A stretch of 48,062 bases of DNA from JAEHDI01 sp035455185 (GTDB lineage Bacteria; Acidobacteriota; Terriglobia; Bryobacterales; Bryobacteraceae): assembly GCA_035455185.1 (NCBI GenBank), contig DATIFQ010000536.1, positions 1-48,062 on the forward strand, in the 5' to 3' direction. A program made the position numbers and the translations under genes. A model generated the notes under the pieces. The model was not told where the DNA came from. It worked only from the letters and a program-made list of their open reading frames with translations, and ran no database searches. Shown here in pieces: positions 33,343 to 42,733 of this stretch. How positions within the stretch are numbered: position 1 is the first letter of the stretch; the number at the start of each line of letters is the position of its first letter.

Positions 33343-34570
33343 GACTAAGATACAGATCGGGACCGTCGGAGTTCGAGGCCGCGGCCGGGATCACATTGAG
33401 GAGATCGCGCGGCGGCCTGACAGTCTCGTGGCGGCGGTCTGCGACGTCGACACCGCGCAGACCGAGCGGGCGGTGGCGCTGGTAGAGAAGCTCCAGGGCA
33501 GCAAGCCAAAGGTTTACCAGGACTACCGGAAGATGTTGGATGACCAAGACGTCCAGGCTGTCTCTATCGCCACATGCAACCACTGGCATGCGCTGCACGC
33601 GATCTGGGCCTGTCAGGCAGGTAAAGATGTCTATGTCGAGAAGCCGGCGAGCCACAACATCTGGGAAGGGCGCCGGATGGTTGAGGCGGCGCGGAAATAC
33701 AGCCGCGTCATGCAAGTGGGCATGCAAAGCCGGAGCATCCAGCATAAACGCAGGGCGATGGACCTGCTTCGACAGGGAGTGATCGGCAAGATCTACATGG
33801 CGAAGGGCATCTGTTACAAGCGTCGCCCTTCGATCGGGAAGAAGCCGGACGGCCCGGTACCACCGGGGGTCAATTACGACCTGTGGCTCGGGCCGGCGCC
33901 GATGCGGCCGTTTAACGAAAACCGTTTTCATTACAACTGGCACTGGTTTTGGGACACGGGTAACGGCGACATCGGAAACCAGGGCGTCCACGAGATGGAC
34001 ATCGCGCGATGGGGTCTGAACAAGAGTACGTTGCCGAAGGTCGTACATTCGAGCGGCGGGAAGTTCGTCTATGACGATGACCAGGAGACGCCGAACACGC
34101 AACTGTCGGTTTTCGAGTGGGACGATTGTCAGCTCCATTTCGAGGTCCGCGGCCTGCTGACGGGCGGCGAGAGCAGCATCGCCTACGACGGGCGGAATTT
34201 CATCGGCAACATGTTCTTCGGCAGCGACGGTTACATGTCGGTCGATCAGCGTGGGTTCCAGGTGTACCGTGGAGACGGCAGAGAACTTACCGAACGGATG
34301 GACTACGCCGAGCCGCGCATCTGGGACACGGCGCCGCACATCGGCAACTTCATCGAGGCGGTAAAGAGCAGGAATGCAACCGATTTGCACGCTGACATCC
34401 TCGAGGGCCACCTGTCCGCTTCTTTGTGCCACATGGCGAACATCAGCTACCGGACGGGCCGGAAGCTCACATTTGATCCTGTCTCAGAGACGTTCGTGAA
34501 TGATCCCGAGGCAAATGGTCTGGTGAAGAGGAAGTACCGCGAGCCGTACGTAGTGCCGGCGCAGGTGTAA
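33275..34570 (+). CDS. Exported Gfo/Idh/MocA-family oxidoreductase
   Basis: A protein of 431 residues. I chose the ATG at 33275 for the twin-arginine leader (PIDRRRFLLGASLALPVRGA) and the GGAGAGGACACC before it. A Rossmann domain follows (IGTVGVRGRGRDH, VAAVCDVD) with the EKP motif (VYVEKPASHNIWEGRRM), and then a C-terminal dehydrogenase domain with NWHWFWDTGNGDIGNQGVHEMD. Members use tightly bound NAD(P) to oxidise sugars or open glycosides. The Tat leader indicates folding with cofactor before export. It overlaps the cca 3' end and converges on the transporter pair. Confidence 0.9.
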   Translation: MGPIDRRRFLLGASLALPVRGAETKIQIGTVGVRGRGRDHIEEIARRPDSLVAAVCDVDTAQTERAVALVEKLQGSKPKVYQDYRKMLDDQDVQAVSIATCNHWHALHAIWACQAGKDVYVEKPASHNIWEGRRMVEAARKYSRVMQVGMQSRSIQHKRRAMDLLRQGVIGKIYMAKGICYKRRPSIGKKPDGPVPPGVNYDLWLGPAPMRPFNENRFHYNWHWFWDTGNGDIGNQGVHEMDIARWGLNKSTLPKVVHSSGGKFVYDDDQETPNTQLSVFEWDDCQLHFEVRGLLTGGESSIAYDGRNFIGNMFFGSDGYMSVDQRGFQVYRGDGRELTERMDYAEPRIWDTAPHIGNFIEAVKSRNATDLHADILEGHLSASLCHMANISYRTGRKLTFDPVSETFVNDPEANGLVKRKYREPYVVPAQV

Positions 34571-34579
34571 CGCCTGCCG

Positions 34580-34933
34580 CTAGCGGTTGCCCAGGTTCAG
34601 AAAGGCGATCCCGAGAAGGATCAGGCCGATCCCGACGAACTTATTCCGGGTGAACGGCTCGCCGAAGAACAGACGCGACCAAAAGAGGGTCCAGATATAG
34701 CCAAGCGAGACCATCGGATAGAGGATCGTCAGTTCGCCACGCCGGATCCCCAACACGAAAAAGAACGACGACAGCAGGAACATAGCGACGCCGAGCGCCA
34801 GCCGCCAGTTCAGAATGAGCGTCCGAATCTGGCGGTGGAGCCGGCCGGCGCCGGATTTCAAAAAAACCGCGCCAAAGGACCCTATGAACGATGCCAGCAG
34901 CACCAGCAGCATCGAAGAGACGGGTGTTTTCAT
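34580..34933 (-). CDS. Four-helix DMT-superfamily transporter half (EamA/SMR-like), subunit 2
   Basis: A protein of 117 residues with four membrane helices (about 5-25, 45-64, 69-90, 97-114), half the size of an EamA transporter. The motif ELTILYPMVSLGYIWTLFWSRLFFGE matches the conserved EamA helix pair. It overlaps the upstream half by 4 bp, so the two are made together and probably form a heterodimer, as ArnE/ArnF do in flipping lipid-linked aminosugars. The substrate is not known. Confidence 0.85.
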   Translation of the reverse strand: MKTPVSSMLLVLLASFIGSFGAVFLKSGAGRLHRQIRTLILNWRLALGVAMFLLSSFFFVLGIRRGELTILYPMVSLGYIWTLFWSRLFFGEPFTRNKFVGIGLILLGIAFLNLGNR

Positions 34934-35352
34934 TGTTTGCCGTTCTTCCCGAGGACCGCCACCCCTGTCACAATGATCAGCACTCCCACCACCCGGAACG
35001 GGTTTACCGCCTCATGGAAGAAGACCACTGAAAGGACAGCGACCCACACGTACGTCAGAGAGATGACCGGGTAGAGAATCGATAATTCGCCATCGCGAAG
35101 CGCAAGCACAAGGAGCAGTGTGACGATCCCGTAAAGGCTGTACCCGGCCATAAGGGGCAGGTTGGTGATCATTGCCAGCGGGCTCGAACTCTGGAGCGTA
35201 TTGGCCCCCGACTTAATCAGGATCTGGGCGGCAGCCGCGAACAACGTACAAAAAAAGACGAGGACAATTGACTGTTTCCGGTTGAACTGGAAGGACTTTT
35301 TTGCGGGCGGATGTGTCGAAGCGGTGTTCAATCGATCTCCGGACGATTCCAT
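34930..35352 (-). CDS. Four-helix DMT-superfamily transporter half (EamA/SMR-like), subunit 1
   Basis: A protein of 140 residues from the ATG at 35352. The frame is open far upstream but that part looks like antisense of the next gene. A cytoplasmic leader of about 30 residues precedes four helices. GELSILYPVISLTYVWVAVLSVVFFHEAV is clearly homologous to the matching segment of its partner. Both halves carry the same motif, which indicates duplication. The ATGA overlap couples translation. It is likely an inner-membrane flippase or exporter pair. Confidence 0.8.
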   Translation of the reverse strand: MESSGDRLNTASTHPPAKKSFQFNRKQSIVLVFFCTLFAAAAQILIKSGANTLQSSSPLAMITNLPLMAGYSLYGIVTLLLVLALRDGELSILYPVISLTYVWVAVLSVVFFHEAVNPFRVVGVLIIVTGVAVLGKNGKQ

Positions 35353-35419
35353 ATCATACCCGATGCGGCGAATCGGCGGGGGGCTCGCGGGAGCAGCTCC
35401 CCGGACGCCCTCAATTCCC

Positions 35420-36334
35420 TCAGCGTTTCCTCGACGGTGGCTTTGCTGGCGCCGTAGCCGGACCAGCGGGGTTCCCCTCGGAGGGTTTCGGCGATTCGAC
35501 CATGGGTTCGGGAAGGATCTGTTCCTTCGGTTTGCATTGGCCCAGCTCGATCGAGAAAGCAGCCACCGTCTGCCAGGACTTTCCCTGGCGCTTTTCGATG
35601 CGGTAGGACCCGGAGGCCGCGTGAGCGCGGACCCGCCAACCAGTGTCTCTCGGTGCTGCCGCCACTCCCTTGACCGGGAGGGGCTTCGCGCCGGCTTCCC
35701 GTATACTCCAGCTTTCGCCACCGGTCATCGTCTCGTATCGCTCGTGCCGGGAGTCGATCTCTCCGGATTGGGTGCGATCCAACCAGAGGGACCCTTCGGT
35801 CCGCGAATCGAACCAGAACTTTTCGATGGCGCCGATTCGAGATTCCTCGAAAAGTGGTTGCTGCCGCCAGGTCTTCCCACCGTCGCTGGTCAACAGCAGG
35901 AACGGATCGCGCGGCAAGGGACGCACAAGCTGACCCCCCACCCAACCGGTCTCGAAGTCCAGGAACTGGATCTGTTCAAGAATAGCCAGGCGGATTCGCT
36001 CATGAGGTTCGCTCCACGTTTTGCCGCTGTCATCGCTTGCCAGCAGCACCGAACTCAACGTCGAAGAAGCCGTGTGGAGGTTGCCGGTAACAAATAGCCG
36101 GGCCCCGACGGGCTCGACGGCAGCGAGCTCCAAATAGACCGTGCAGGGCGAATCCGCGGTACAGGCCAGGCCGGCGGACTGGATTTCTTCGTCGCCGCAC
36201 TCGAGTGGAACGGAGATGGGCGCCCCGGTGTTCTGGAGTACGCCGTTCGGTGAACCTGGGGCTGGCAGCTGCTCCTGCCCGCAGGCCGCCGCGGCGAGGA
36301 GAAAGGCAGAGAACAAGATGAGCGGGATGCGCAT
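35420..36334 (-). CDS. Lipoprotein with BNR/Asp-box repeats (sialidase-like fold)
   Basis: A protein of 304 residues from the ATG at 36334, which follows AAAGGGACTAACG. The signal (RIPLILFSAFLLAAAACG) ends in a likely lipobox cysteine. Asp-box-like turns recur (ASDDSGKTW, TSDGGKTW, TMTGGESW), together with FETGWVGGQLV, so a beta-propeller of the BNR/HCF136 type is likely. No sialidase catalytic set is visible. The C-terminus is Pro-rich (KPSEGNPAGPATAPAKPP) and may lie in the cell wall space. The function is unknown; such propellers usually bind ligands. Confidence 0.75.
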   Translation of the reverse strand: MRIPLILFSAFLLAAAACGQEQLPAPGSPNGVLQNTGAPISVPLECGDEEIQSAGLACTADSPCTVYLELAAVEPVGARLFVTGNLHTASSTLSSVLLASDDSGKTWSEPHERIRLAILEQIQFLDFETGWVGGQLVRPLPRDPFLLLTSDGGKTWRQQPLFEESRIGAIEKFWFDSRTEGSLWLDRTQSGEIDSRHERYETMTGGESWSIREAGAKPLPVKGVAAAPRDTGWRVRAHAASGSYRIEKRQGKSWQTVAAFSIELGQCKPKEQILPEPMVESPKPSEGNPAGPATAPAKPPSRKR

Positions 36335-36433
36335 CGTTAGTCCCTTTTGATTGTAGCCGCACGCGACCCAAGGCCGTGAAATCATGCCGACCGATCAACC
36401 AAAGTTAGTATTGCCTGTAAGCTAAAGGAAACA

Positions 36434-36462
36434 TTGACAGAAAGTGACAGCGGCTTTACACT
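36434..36462 (+). promoter_or_regulatory. Sigma-70-type promoter before the coiled-coil gene
   Basis: TTGACA (36434-36439), a 17-bp spacer, and TACACT (36457-36462). The expected start at about 36469 gives a leader of roughly 40 nt with GGGGGAGAAGGG before the ATG at 36508. It probably drives the three-gene run to 39538. Confidence 0.6.
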
Positions 36463-36507
36463 CTTCGTGAACGCTGGCTCACCAGTCAGCGGGGGAGAAG
36501 GGCGCTC

Positions 36508-37347
36508 ATGATCAGTTTGTTCGACACGAAACAAGAGGACGAATCCCAGAAGACCCGAAGAGTTTATATGGATCGCCTCCATGAGATTGCGTACGGTTCA
36601 GCCGGAGCAAAGGAGGCGGAGGCGGCAACAACCTTGGCGGATCCCCCCGGAGAGGCTCCACCACCCGAAACCAGTGTCAAGGAAGCCGAATCTATCCCCC
36701 AACCCGAAGCAGTCTCAGAGACCTTGGGAACATCGGCCTTGCCCGACAGTGAACCGTTCTCTTTCCAGGGAAAGATGAAAGTGGAGGCGCTCACGGAGGC
36801 AACAACAGTGGATTCGCGGAAACTTGCAGAGGAGATTGCTCCGAAATTCGTCGACGTGTTCGTCGCCACGTTTCAGGAGATGGGGCGTCACGCCTCGGCT
36901 TCAAACGGCGCGGTATCCGAGGTCGTTGCGGAAATGAACCGGGTGTCGCAGCATTTGCAGGTACTCAGCGGACAAATGGGCGAGCTCCGGCGGTCGATCG
37001 ATTCGATGACGGCTTCCCAGCAAGAGCTTTCCACGCGAGTGTCGGACATCGAAGCCGGCCTGCGGGAGCACGAGAAGGTCTACCTGAACCTCGAGGCCGC
37101 CATGACGCAGTCCGAACAGGCTCTCCGGGCACAGCAGGACCTCCTCACGGAGAAATTGGATTCCGCCTCCGCACAGGTAGCTCAGATCAACGAACGGCTC
37201 GATTCGCAGGCAGGCGCGATCCGCGCGCTCCATGAGTCGTCCCGGAACCGCGAAGAGCATCGCGACGAGTTGCGGTCCGCGCTCCAGGCGATCCAGGACC
37301 TCGCAAGCAAACTATCTACGCCGGAGCCGCTGCCGGACAAGCTTTAG
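36508..37347 (+). CDS. Coiled-coil hypothetical protein
   Basis: A protein of 279 residues with no signal peptide. Residues 1-110 are acidic and Pro-rich and look disordered. From about 125 to 270 there is a long heptad-like region (for example MNRVSQHLQVLSGQMGELRRSID and RAQQDLLTEKLDSASAQVAQINERLD), consistent with an extended coiled coil. No enzymatic motif is present. It stands first in a run with an unknown gene and an FHA-GAF kinase, so it may be a structural or signalling partner of that kinase. I do not recognise the family. Confidence 0.72.
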   Translation: MISLFDTKQEDESQKTRRVYMDRLHEIAYGSAGAKEAEAATTLADPPGEAPPPETSVKEAESIPQPEAVSETLGTSALPDSEPFSFQGKMKVEALTEATTVDSRKLAEEIAPKFVDVFVATFQEMGRHASASNGAVSEVVAEMNRVSQHLQVLSGQMGELRRSIDSMTASQQELSTRVSDIEAGLREHEKVYLNLEAAMTQSEQALRAQQDLLTEKLDSASAQVAQINERLDSQAGAIRALHESSRNREEHRDELRSALQAIQDLASKLSTPEPLPDKL

Positions 37348-37477
37348 GATCGACTGCAGCCCCGGCAACTTTGCTCACATCATCCCGCAAGTACCACAAC
37401 GGCATTCTGTCCGCTCTCGAGCAGACCCCCATGTTAGAATCCCATCGTAGCGGCACACGCACGGGGCGGGTTTCCGA

Positions 37478-37882
37478 ATGTTTGGGTGGCTCAAGAATCG
37501 ACGCGAAACGCCTCTCTCCGGAGCGCCGGCGGTAAGGCGGCAGAAGAGTTACTCGGCGCAGAGCGGCTTTGTTTACCAGTATTTCTACCAGGGGAATCGC
37601 TCGGCGATCCGGGAGCGGGAACAGGGACAGGAATTCGTATTTGAAGTCACTGTGGACCGCAAGACTTCGTTTCCGGTATCCGTGTTTGTGAGCGAATCCG
37701 TCGTGGTAGATTGGCAGAACCTGCACAACCGCGCTCTCAGCCCCACCGAACGCTATGCCATCGCGAAGATGGCTCTGTTTCAAGCTTTTGATGACCGCCG
37801 GACGCCGGGGGAGATGCGAGAAGAAGTCCGGGTCCGGACAGCCGACGTGCGGGGGATCCTTGACATACTGGGAATCGAGTGA
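37478..37882 (+). CDS. Hypothetical protein upstream of the FHA-GAF kinase
   Basis: A protein of 134 residues that I do not recognise. A basic N-terminus (MFGWLKNRRETPLSGAPAVRRQK) precedes a likely alpha-beta domain (SGFVYQYFYQGNRSAIREREQGQEFVFEV, FPVSVFVSESVVVDW) and a helical end (SPTERYAIAKMALFQAFDD). It has no membrane helix. It lies 15 bp before the kinase gene and is probably co-transcribed with it. The function is unknown. Confidence 0.72.
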   Translation: MFGWLKNRRETPLSGAPAVRRQKSYSAQSGFVYQYFYQGNRSAIREREQGQEFVFEVTVDRKTSFPVSVFVSESVVVDWQNLHNRALSPTERYAIAKMALFQAFDDRRTPGEMREEVRVRTADVRGILDILGIE

Positions 37883-37897
37883 CCAAACCGTGAAGGC

Positions 37898-39538
37898 ATG
37901 ACGGAGCTCCTGCTCACGACGGCTGACGGGCACGCGCGCAGCGTGCCGCTGGAGGGCGACCTCGTGTCGATGGGCCGTTCTCCCGAAAACCACCTCGCTT
38001 TTCCGGAAGACGGCTTGCTGTCTCGCCGCCACCTCGTGTTCAAACCGGCGACGGATGGATGGGCGGTCCAGGACCTCGACAGCAAGAACGGCACCTTCGT
38101 GAACGGCCGCCGGATTGAGGGCGAAAGAACTCTGCGGGCAGGCGACCGCATCTCCGCCGGCGGTCTGAAATTCGTTTTCAAGGGAACCGGCGAGCTAACG
38201 GGCGAAGTCACGTTCGAGGTTCCTCCAGGAGAGGATTCCGTGCTGCGGACGAAGAGCATCTCGCTCCCGGAGGCGCTATCTGTCGTATCCTCGCGGCGCG
38301 GGCGCGTCAGTAGCGGGACACGGAAGGCGTGGCGGTTCATCGACGGAGTCCGGGAGTTGAACGTCCCAAGGCCGCTTGCCGAACTCCTTCAGGCGACGCT
38401 TAACCTGGCTATGGAAGCGGCGGAAGCCGAGCGAGGTGTGTTGCTGACATTCGACGAAAAGGACCGGTTGACAGCCCAGGCTTCCAGCGGCGGCGACTTC
38501 CGAATCAGCGCCACTGTGCGCGACCGCGTGCTCCGGGACCGGGTTTCCCTGCTGGTCGAGGACGTGGCAAAAGACGAGCGGCTCCTGACGAGTGACGTGA
38601 TCGCACAGAGCCATATCCGGTCTCTGGTAGCGGTGCCGCTCCAGACGGAAGACCGGGTGCAAGGGATGATCTACCTTGACACCAGCCACCCCACCCGGCG
38701 GTTCAACGATGACGACCTGAGCCTTCTCACAGTGATGGCCAATGTCGCCAGCCTGCGGATCGAGCGGGAGCGATGGGACCTCCAGCGCCGGGCGCTGATC
38801 TCGGAGCACATCACCACGCTTCAGAAGCTCGCGGCGGCGCTCAGCCACGAACTGAACTCCCCGTTGGGAACGATCAAGAGCACCATCGATACGCTTGTAC
38901 GCGTGTCAGCACGTGAGGAAGCAGGTCCCGGAGCCCGGGAATCCGATCTGGCCTCGCTCCGGGAGAATCTGCACAGTACCCTGGAGGCTTCGATCAGCAG
39001 GATCCAACAAGTGATTGCGCGGATCCAGCGGTTCACGGACCTGGATCGGGCCGAGATCCAATCCATCGACCTGAACGAACTGCTGAGCGACACGCTGGCC
39101 CAACTCGACGTTCCAGAGGATATCGATGTCGAGTTCTACTTCGACGCTCTGCCGCCGGTGGTCTGCCGGCCGCGAAACCTGAACATCGTGTTCTTGAGCC
39201 TGCTGCGGAACGCGGTGGACGCCTGCCGGCAGCTCCCCCTGAAGCGCGGGAGAATCCTGGTTTCCACGCACGCGCGGGAGGGCCGCGTCGAAGTGAGAAT
39301 TGAAGACAACGGATGCGGCATCCGCGGGGTCGACCGTGAGCAGATCTTCGACCCGGCTTTTCGTGTTGTGGAAGGCCGGGTAGCCGCGGGCAACTGGGGG
39401 TTGTTCAGCGCCCGGCAGATAATCCGCGAACAGGGCGGGGAGATAGCCATTGACAGCGAGGAGGGTAGAGGCACCACCCTCCTGGTGACACTTCCGGGAC
39501 GCGTCGTCGAGCGGCGGATGGGACCGGAAAGGGACTAG
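37898..39538 (+). CDS. FHA-GAF sensor histidine kinase
   Basis: A protein of 546 residues. An FHA domain is at about 5-95 (SMGRSPENHLAF, LSRRHLVF, DLDSKNGTFVNGRRI), a GAF domain at about 155-290, a HisKA domain with phospho-acceptor His317 (ALSHELNSPLG), and an HATPase domain (LLRNAVDACR, EDNGCGIRG, GNWGLFSARQI, GRGTTLLV). FHA binds phosphothreonine, so the kinase may integrate Ser/Thr-kinase signals with a GAF-sensed ligand. It has no membrane segment and is therefore cytoplasmic. No response regulator is adjacent. It overlaps the malic enzyme stop by 4 bp in convergent orientation. Confidence 0.93.
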   Translation: MTELLLTTADGHARSVPLEGDLVSMGRSPENHLAFPEDGLLSRRHLVFKPATDGWAVQDLDSKNGTFVNGRRIEGERTLRAGDRISAGGLKFVFKGTGELTGEVTFEVPPGEDSVLRTKSISLPEALSVVSSRRGRVSSGTRKAWRFIDGVRELNVPRPLAELLQATLNLAMEAAEAERGVLLTFDEKDRLTAQASSGGDFRISATVRDRVLRDRVSLLVEDVAKDERLLTSDVIAQSHIRSLVAVPLQTEDRVQGMIYLDTSHPTRRFNDDDLSLLTVMANVASLRIERERWDLQRRALISEHITTLQKLAAALSHELNSPLGTIKSTIDTLVRVSAREEAGPGARESDLASLRENLHSTLEASISRIQQVIARIQRFTDLDRAEIQSIDLNELLSDTLAQLDVPEDIDVEFYFDALPPVVCRPRNLNIVFLSLLRNAVDACRQLPLKRGRILVSTHAREGRVEVRIEDNGCGIRGVDREQIFDPAFRVVEGRVAAGNWGLFSARQIIREQGGEIAIDSEEGRGTTLLVTLPGRVVERRMGPERD

Positions 39539-41799
39539 CCTGTTCCCGCCATCTCCTGCGCATCTACCGCCGCGATGGCCGCGACATTGACGATGTCGCT
39601 CACCTCACAGCCTCGCTGGAGCACGTGGACCGGTCTGGACAATCCCATTAGGATCGGGCCGATTGCCTCACAGCCGCCGATTCTCATCAGCAGCTTGTAG
39701 GCGATGTTGCCGGATTCCAGGTTCGGGAACACGAGTACGTTCGCGCCGCCCTTCAGGGAGCTGAACGGGTACGTCTGATCGATGATCTCGGGGGTCACGG
39801 CTGTGTCGGCCTGCATCTCGCCGTCGACCACCAGCGCGGGAACGCGCTGTTTGACTAGCTGCACAGCACGCTCCACCTTCTGGGCGAGAGGATGGCGGGT
39901 ACTGCCGAAGTTGGAGAATGAGAGCATCGCCACCCGAGGCTCGACGTTGAAACGGCGCGCTGTTTCGGCAGCCAGAATGGCGATTTCCGCGAGATCCTCG
40001 TCCGTAGGCTCGATGTTCACGGTGGCGTCCGCGAGGAAATACACATCGCCCTTCAGGGTGATCAACATGTACAGCCCGGCAACCCTGCGGAGACCTTTGC
40101 GTACGGAAATGACCTGCAGGGCGGGCCGGATGGTGTCGGGATAGTGTTGTGTGAGGCCGCTGACCAGGGCGTCCGCGTCACCCATTCGCACCATCATCGA
40201 CCCGAAGATGTTCCGGTTCAGGATCAATTCCTCGGCCTCACTGCGCGTGATGCCCTTGCGGTGCCGCCCACGGTAGAGTTCTTCGACGTATCGCGGCAGC
40301 GCCTGACAGTTCGAGGGATCGACTACCTGGATCCCGTTCAAGTGAAGATGCAGGTCGTCGATCCTGGCTCGGATCCGCTCTTCGCTGCCGAGCAGAATGG
40401 GCGCGGCGATTCGCTCGTCGAGCAGGATCTGGCAGGCGCGCAGAATCTTGCTCTCTTCGCCTTCCGGGAAGACAACCCTCTGCGGCTTCCGCTGCGCCTT
40501 GTGGATCATGGAGCGCATCAGTTCCTGGGCTTTTCCGAGGCGGCGCTCCAACTGATCCTTGTATTCGTCGATATCTATGGGCGCCTGGGCCACGCCGCTT
40601 TCCATGGCGGCTTTAGCCACTGCCGAGGCCACCCAGATGAGCACCCTGTGGTCGAAGGGTTTCGGGATGATGTACTCGCGGCCGAACTCCATACGCTCGA
40701 CGCCGTAGGCGCGGCGCACCGAGTCGGGCACGTCTTCCTTTGCAAGGGCGGCGAGGGACCGCGTCGCGGCGAGTTTCATGTCGTCGTTGATCGCCGTGGC
40801 GCGAACGTCCAGGGCCCCTCGGAAGATGAACGGAAAACCGAGGACGTTGTTCACCTGGTTCGGAAAATCGGACCGGCCCGTCGCCATGATTACGTCGCCG
40901 CGCGCGGCCACGGCCACGTCGTACGGAATCTCGGGGTCCGGGTTCGCCATGGCGAAGACGACGGGGTCATCGGCCATCGACTGCAGCATCTCTGGCGTCA
41001 CGCAGCCCGGTCCTGAAAGGCCGACGAAGACGTCGGCGCCGCGGAGGGCGTCGGCCAGCGTCCTGGCCTCGGTTTCCCGCGCAAAGCGCTCCTTATACTT
41101 GTTCATCCCCTCCTTGCGACCCTTGTAGACGACGCCCTTGGTGTCGCACATCGTAATGTTCTCGCGCTTCACCCCGAGGCGGACATAATGCTCGGCACAG
41201 GAGATACCGCTGGCGCCAGCGCCGTTAAAGACCACCTTCACCTCGTCTAATCGTTTGCCGGCGACTTCCACAGCATTGACCATCGCAGCGCCCGAGATGA
41301 TCGCTGTTCCGTGCTGATCGTCGTGGAAGACCGGGATCTTCATCGTGCGCTTGAGTTCCTCCTCGATCTCGAAACACTCGGGAGCCTTGATGTCTTCGAG
41401 GTTTATGCCGCCGAACGTGGGTTCCAGCAACTGGACCGCACGGATAATCTCCTTCGGGTCCTCGGTGGCGAGCTCGATGTCAAAGACGTCAATGTCGGCG
41501 AAGCGCTTAAAGAGGACCGCCTTGCCTTCCATGACCGGCTTTCCCGCGCCAGCGCCAATATTGCCCAGCCCCAGGACCGCCGTACCGTTGGTCACGACAG
41601 CTACCAGGTTCCCCTTGCCGGTGTACTTGTAGATCAAGGACGGGTCCCGCTCGATCTCGAGACAGGGAGTCGCCACCCCGGGTGTGTAAGCAAGGCTCAG
41701 GTCCCGCTGGGTGCGGCAGGGCTTGGTCGGCACGATTGCGATCTTTCCCGGCATGGGCGACGAGTGATACTCGAGCGCATCCTCTTTACGAATAGCCAT
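39535..41799 (-). CDS. maeB: NADP-dependent malic enzyme fused to phosphotransacetylase-like domain
   Basis: A protein of 754 residues from the ATG at 41799 (AAAGGA upstream). The malic-enzyme half (1 to about 430) has LAYTPGVATPCLEI, TNGTAVLGLGNIGA, IPVFHDDQHGTAI and the Rossmann VVFNGAGASGISC. The second half (about 430-754) resembles phosphate acetyltransferase (RVVFPEGEESKILRACQ, ANVLVFPNLESGNIAYKLL), the fixed layout of MaeB. It oxidatively decarboxylates malate to pyruvate with NADP. The PTA-like half is regulatory in known MaeB proteins. It is a single cytoplasmic gene. Confidence 0.95.
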   Translation of the reverse strand: MAIRKEDALEYHSSPMPGKIAIVPTKPCRTQRDLSLAYTPGVATPCLEIERDPSLIYKYTGKGNLVAVVTNGTAVLGLGNIGAGAGKPVMEGKAVLFKRFADIDVFDIELATEDPKEIIRAVQLLEPTFGGINLEDIKAPECFEIEEELKRTMKIPVFHDDQHGTAIISGAAMVNAVEVAGKRLDEVKVVFNGAGASGISCAEHYVRLGVKRENITMCDTKGVVYKGRKEGMNKYKERFARETEARTLADALRGADVFVGLSGPGCVTPEMLQSMADDPVVFAMANPDPEIPYDVAVAARGDVIMATGRSDFPNQVNNVLGFPFIFRGALDVRATAINDDMKLAATRSLAALAKEDVPDSVRRAYGVERMEFGREYIIPKPFDHRVLIWVASAVAKAAMESGVAQAPIDIDEYKDQLERRLGKAQELMRSMIHKAQRKPQRVVFPEGEESKILRACQILLDERIAAPILLGSEERIRARIDDLHLHLNGIQVVDPSNCQALPRYVEELYRGRHRKGITRSEAEELILNRNIFGSMMVRMGDADALVSGLTQHYPDTIRPALQVISVRKGLRRVAGLYMLITLKGDVYFLADATVNIEPTDEDLAEIAILAAETARRFNVEPRVAMLSFSNFGSTRHPLAQKVERAVQLVKQRVPALVVDGEMQADTAVTPEIIDQTYPFSSLKGGANVLVFPNLESGNIAYKLLMRIGGCEAIGPILMGLSRPVHVLQRGCEVSDIVNVAAIAAVDAQEMAGTG

Positions 41800-41907
41800 A
41801 GGTAGGATTCCTTTCCACATACAGTTGTACTCCCTTTTTTCAGTCTGAGGCTAGGCGATTGTTCACCCGGAAGTGGGTGTCCCGGCAGAACACGGCGCAG
41901 GGGTAAG

Positions 41908-42687
41908 ATGGAAGCCGAGCGCATGTCTGTCCCTCCCATCCCGCCTGAGTTCGATCATCTGAGCCACAGGCCGTTTTCCTTTTACCCACCGATCCTGAAT
42001 ATCGAACACAACGAGTGGCTGCTGCGCCGCGGCACGTGGTCGGAGATTCTGGTGGTCAACCGCAAGACGGATCAGGAGGTATGGATACCCAGGCGCTACA
42101 TCGGCGAAGTCTCGCGTGTGGACGAGCCGGTGATGATCGTTGGCCTCACCAAGGAGTTGGAATACAAGGGCGGAACGGTGTGGCCGCACGAACGGCGCGT
42201 GATTGAGATGCCCCGCGCGGTGAACGAGGGAGTGTCGCGGCAGCCGGCCAAGATTCCGGAGGAACCGGCGCCAGTGGTCGGCATCAGGCTCGAGCCCTCC
42301 GAATCGCGCATCAGCCGCCTCGTAGGCGCCATGCTGCTCGCCGGCGTGCTCGTCTGTGTACTCGTTGTCGTCCTCTCACAGCGATCGACCAGTTTCCGTG
42401 CAATCGAGCAGTTCGATCTCGGACTAACGGCGGATGACGATTACCATTCGATCGTCCGCAAGCTCGGTACTCCCAGTGAGGACCGGTGGCGATCAGAAAC
42501 GGGCGAGCTGCAATACCGGCTGCTACGGTTTCCGGCTCGGCCCTACACGCTGATTCTCATGGGGACAGATCGCGACCACGCTCACTACGTCGGCGCGCTG
42601 GACGCGGAATGGAGACCCGTGAATTCAGTCCGCCTTCCAAGCGGAAACGACACGATGGCCATGCTGAAGAAACTCTCGAAGTGGTAG
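41908..42687 (+). CDS. Single-pass membrane protein of unknown function
   Basis: A protein of 259 residues. A cytoplasmic-looking half (about 1-130) includes NEWLLRRGTWSEILVVNRKTDQEVWIPRRYIGEVSRVDEPV. One membrane helix follows (about 137-158, LVGAMLLAGVLVCVLVVVL), then an outer domain with DYHSIVRKLGTPSEDRWRS, which resembles a small SmpA/OmlA-like beta module. A TAAGAT-like -10 overlaps the first ATG (41904-41909), so the Met at 41923 may be the real start. It precedes cstA by 46 bp. I do not recognise the family. Confidence 0.75.
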   Translation: MEAERMSVPPIPPEFDHLSHRPFSFYPPILNIEHNEWLLRRGTWSEILVVNRKTDQEVWIPRRYIGEVSRVDEPVMIVGLTKELEYKGGTVWPHERRVIEMPRAVNEGVSRQPAKIPEEPAPVVGIRLEPSESRISRLVGAMLLAGVLVCVLVVVLSQRSTSFRAIEQFDLGLTADDDYHSIVRKLGTPSEDRWRSETGELQYRLLRFPARPYTLILMGTDRDHAHYVGALDAEWRPVNSVRLPSGNDTMAMLKKLSKW

Positions 42688-42733
42688 GACCGGCGACTGC
42701 TGGAGCCGAAGCGCTAAACCAAAGGGACGACTA

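Noticed and set aside
33152..34432. Long minus-strand frame of 426 codons opposite the Gfo/Idh gene.
   Set aside because: The plus strand encodes a complete Tat-exported oxidoreductase; the antisense product lacks any domain pattern.
34561..34586. Overlapping small inverted repeats at the junction of the Gfo/Idh and transporter genes, considered as a bidirectional terminator.
   Set aside because: Stems are only 4-5 bp and no T-tract follows on either side.
40144..41016. Plus-strand frame of 290 codons inside the malic enzyme gene.
   Set aside because: MaeB is intact and continuous on the minus strand across this stretch.
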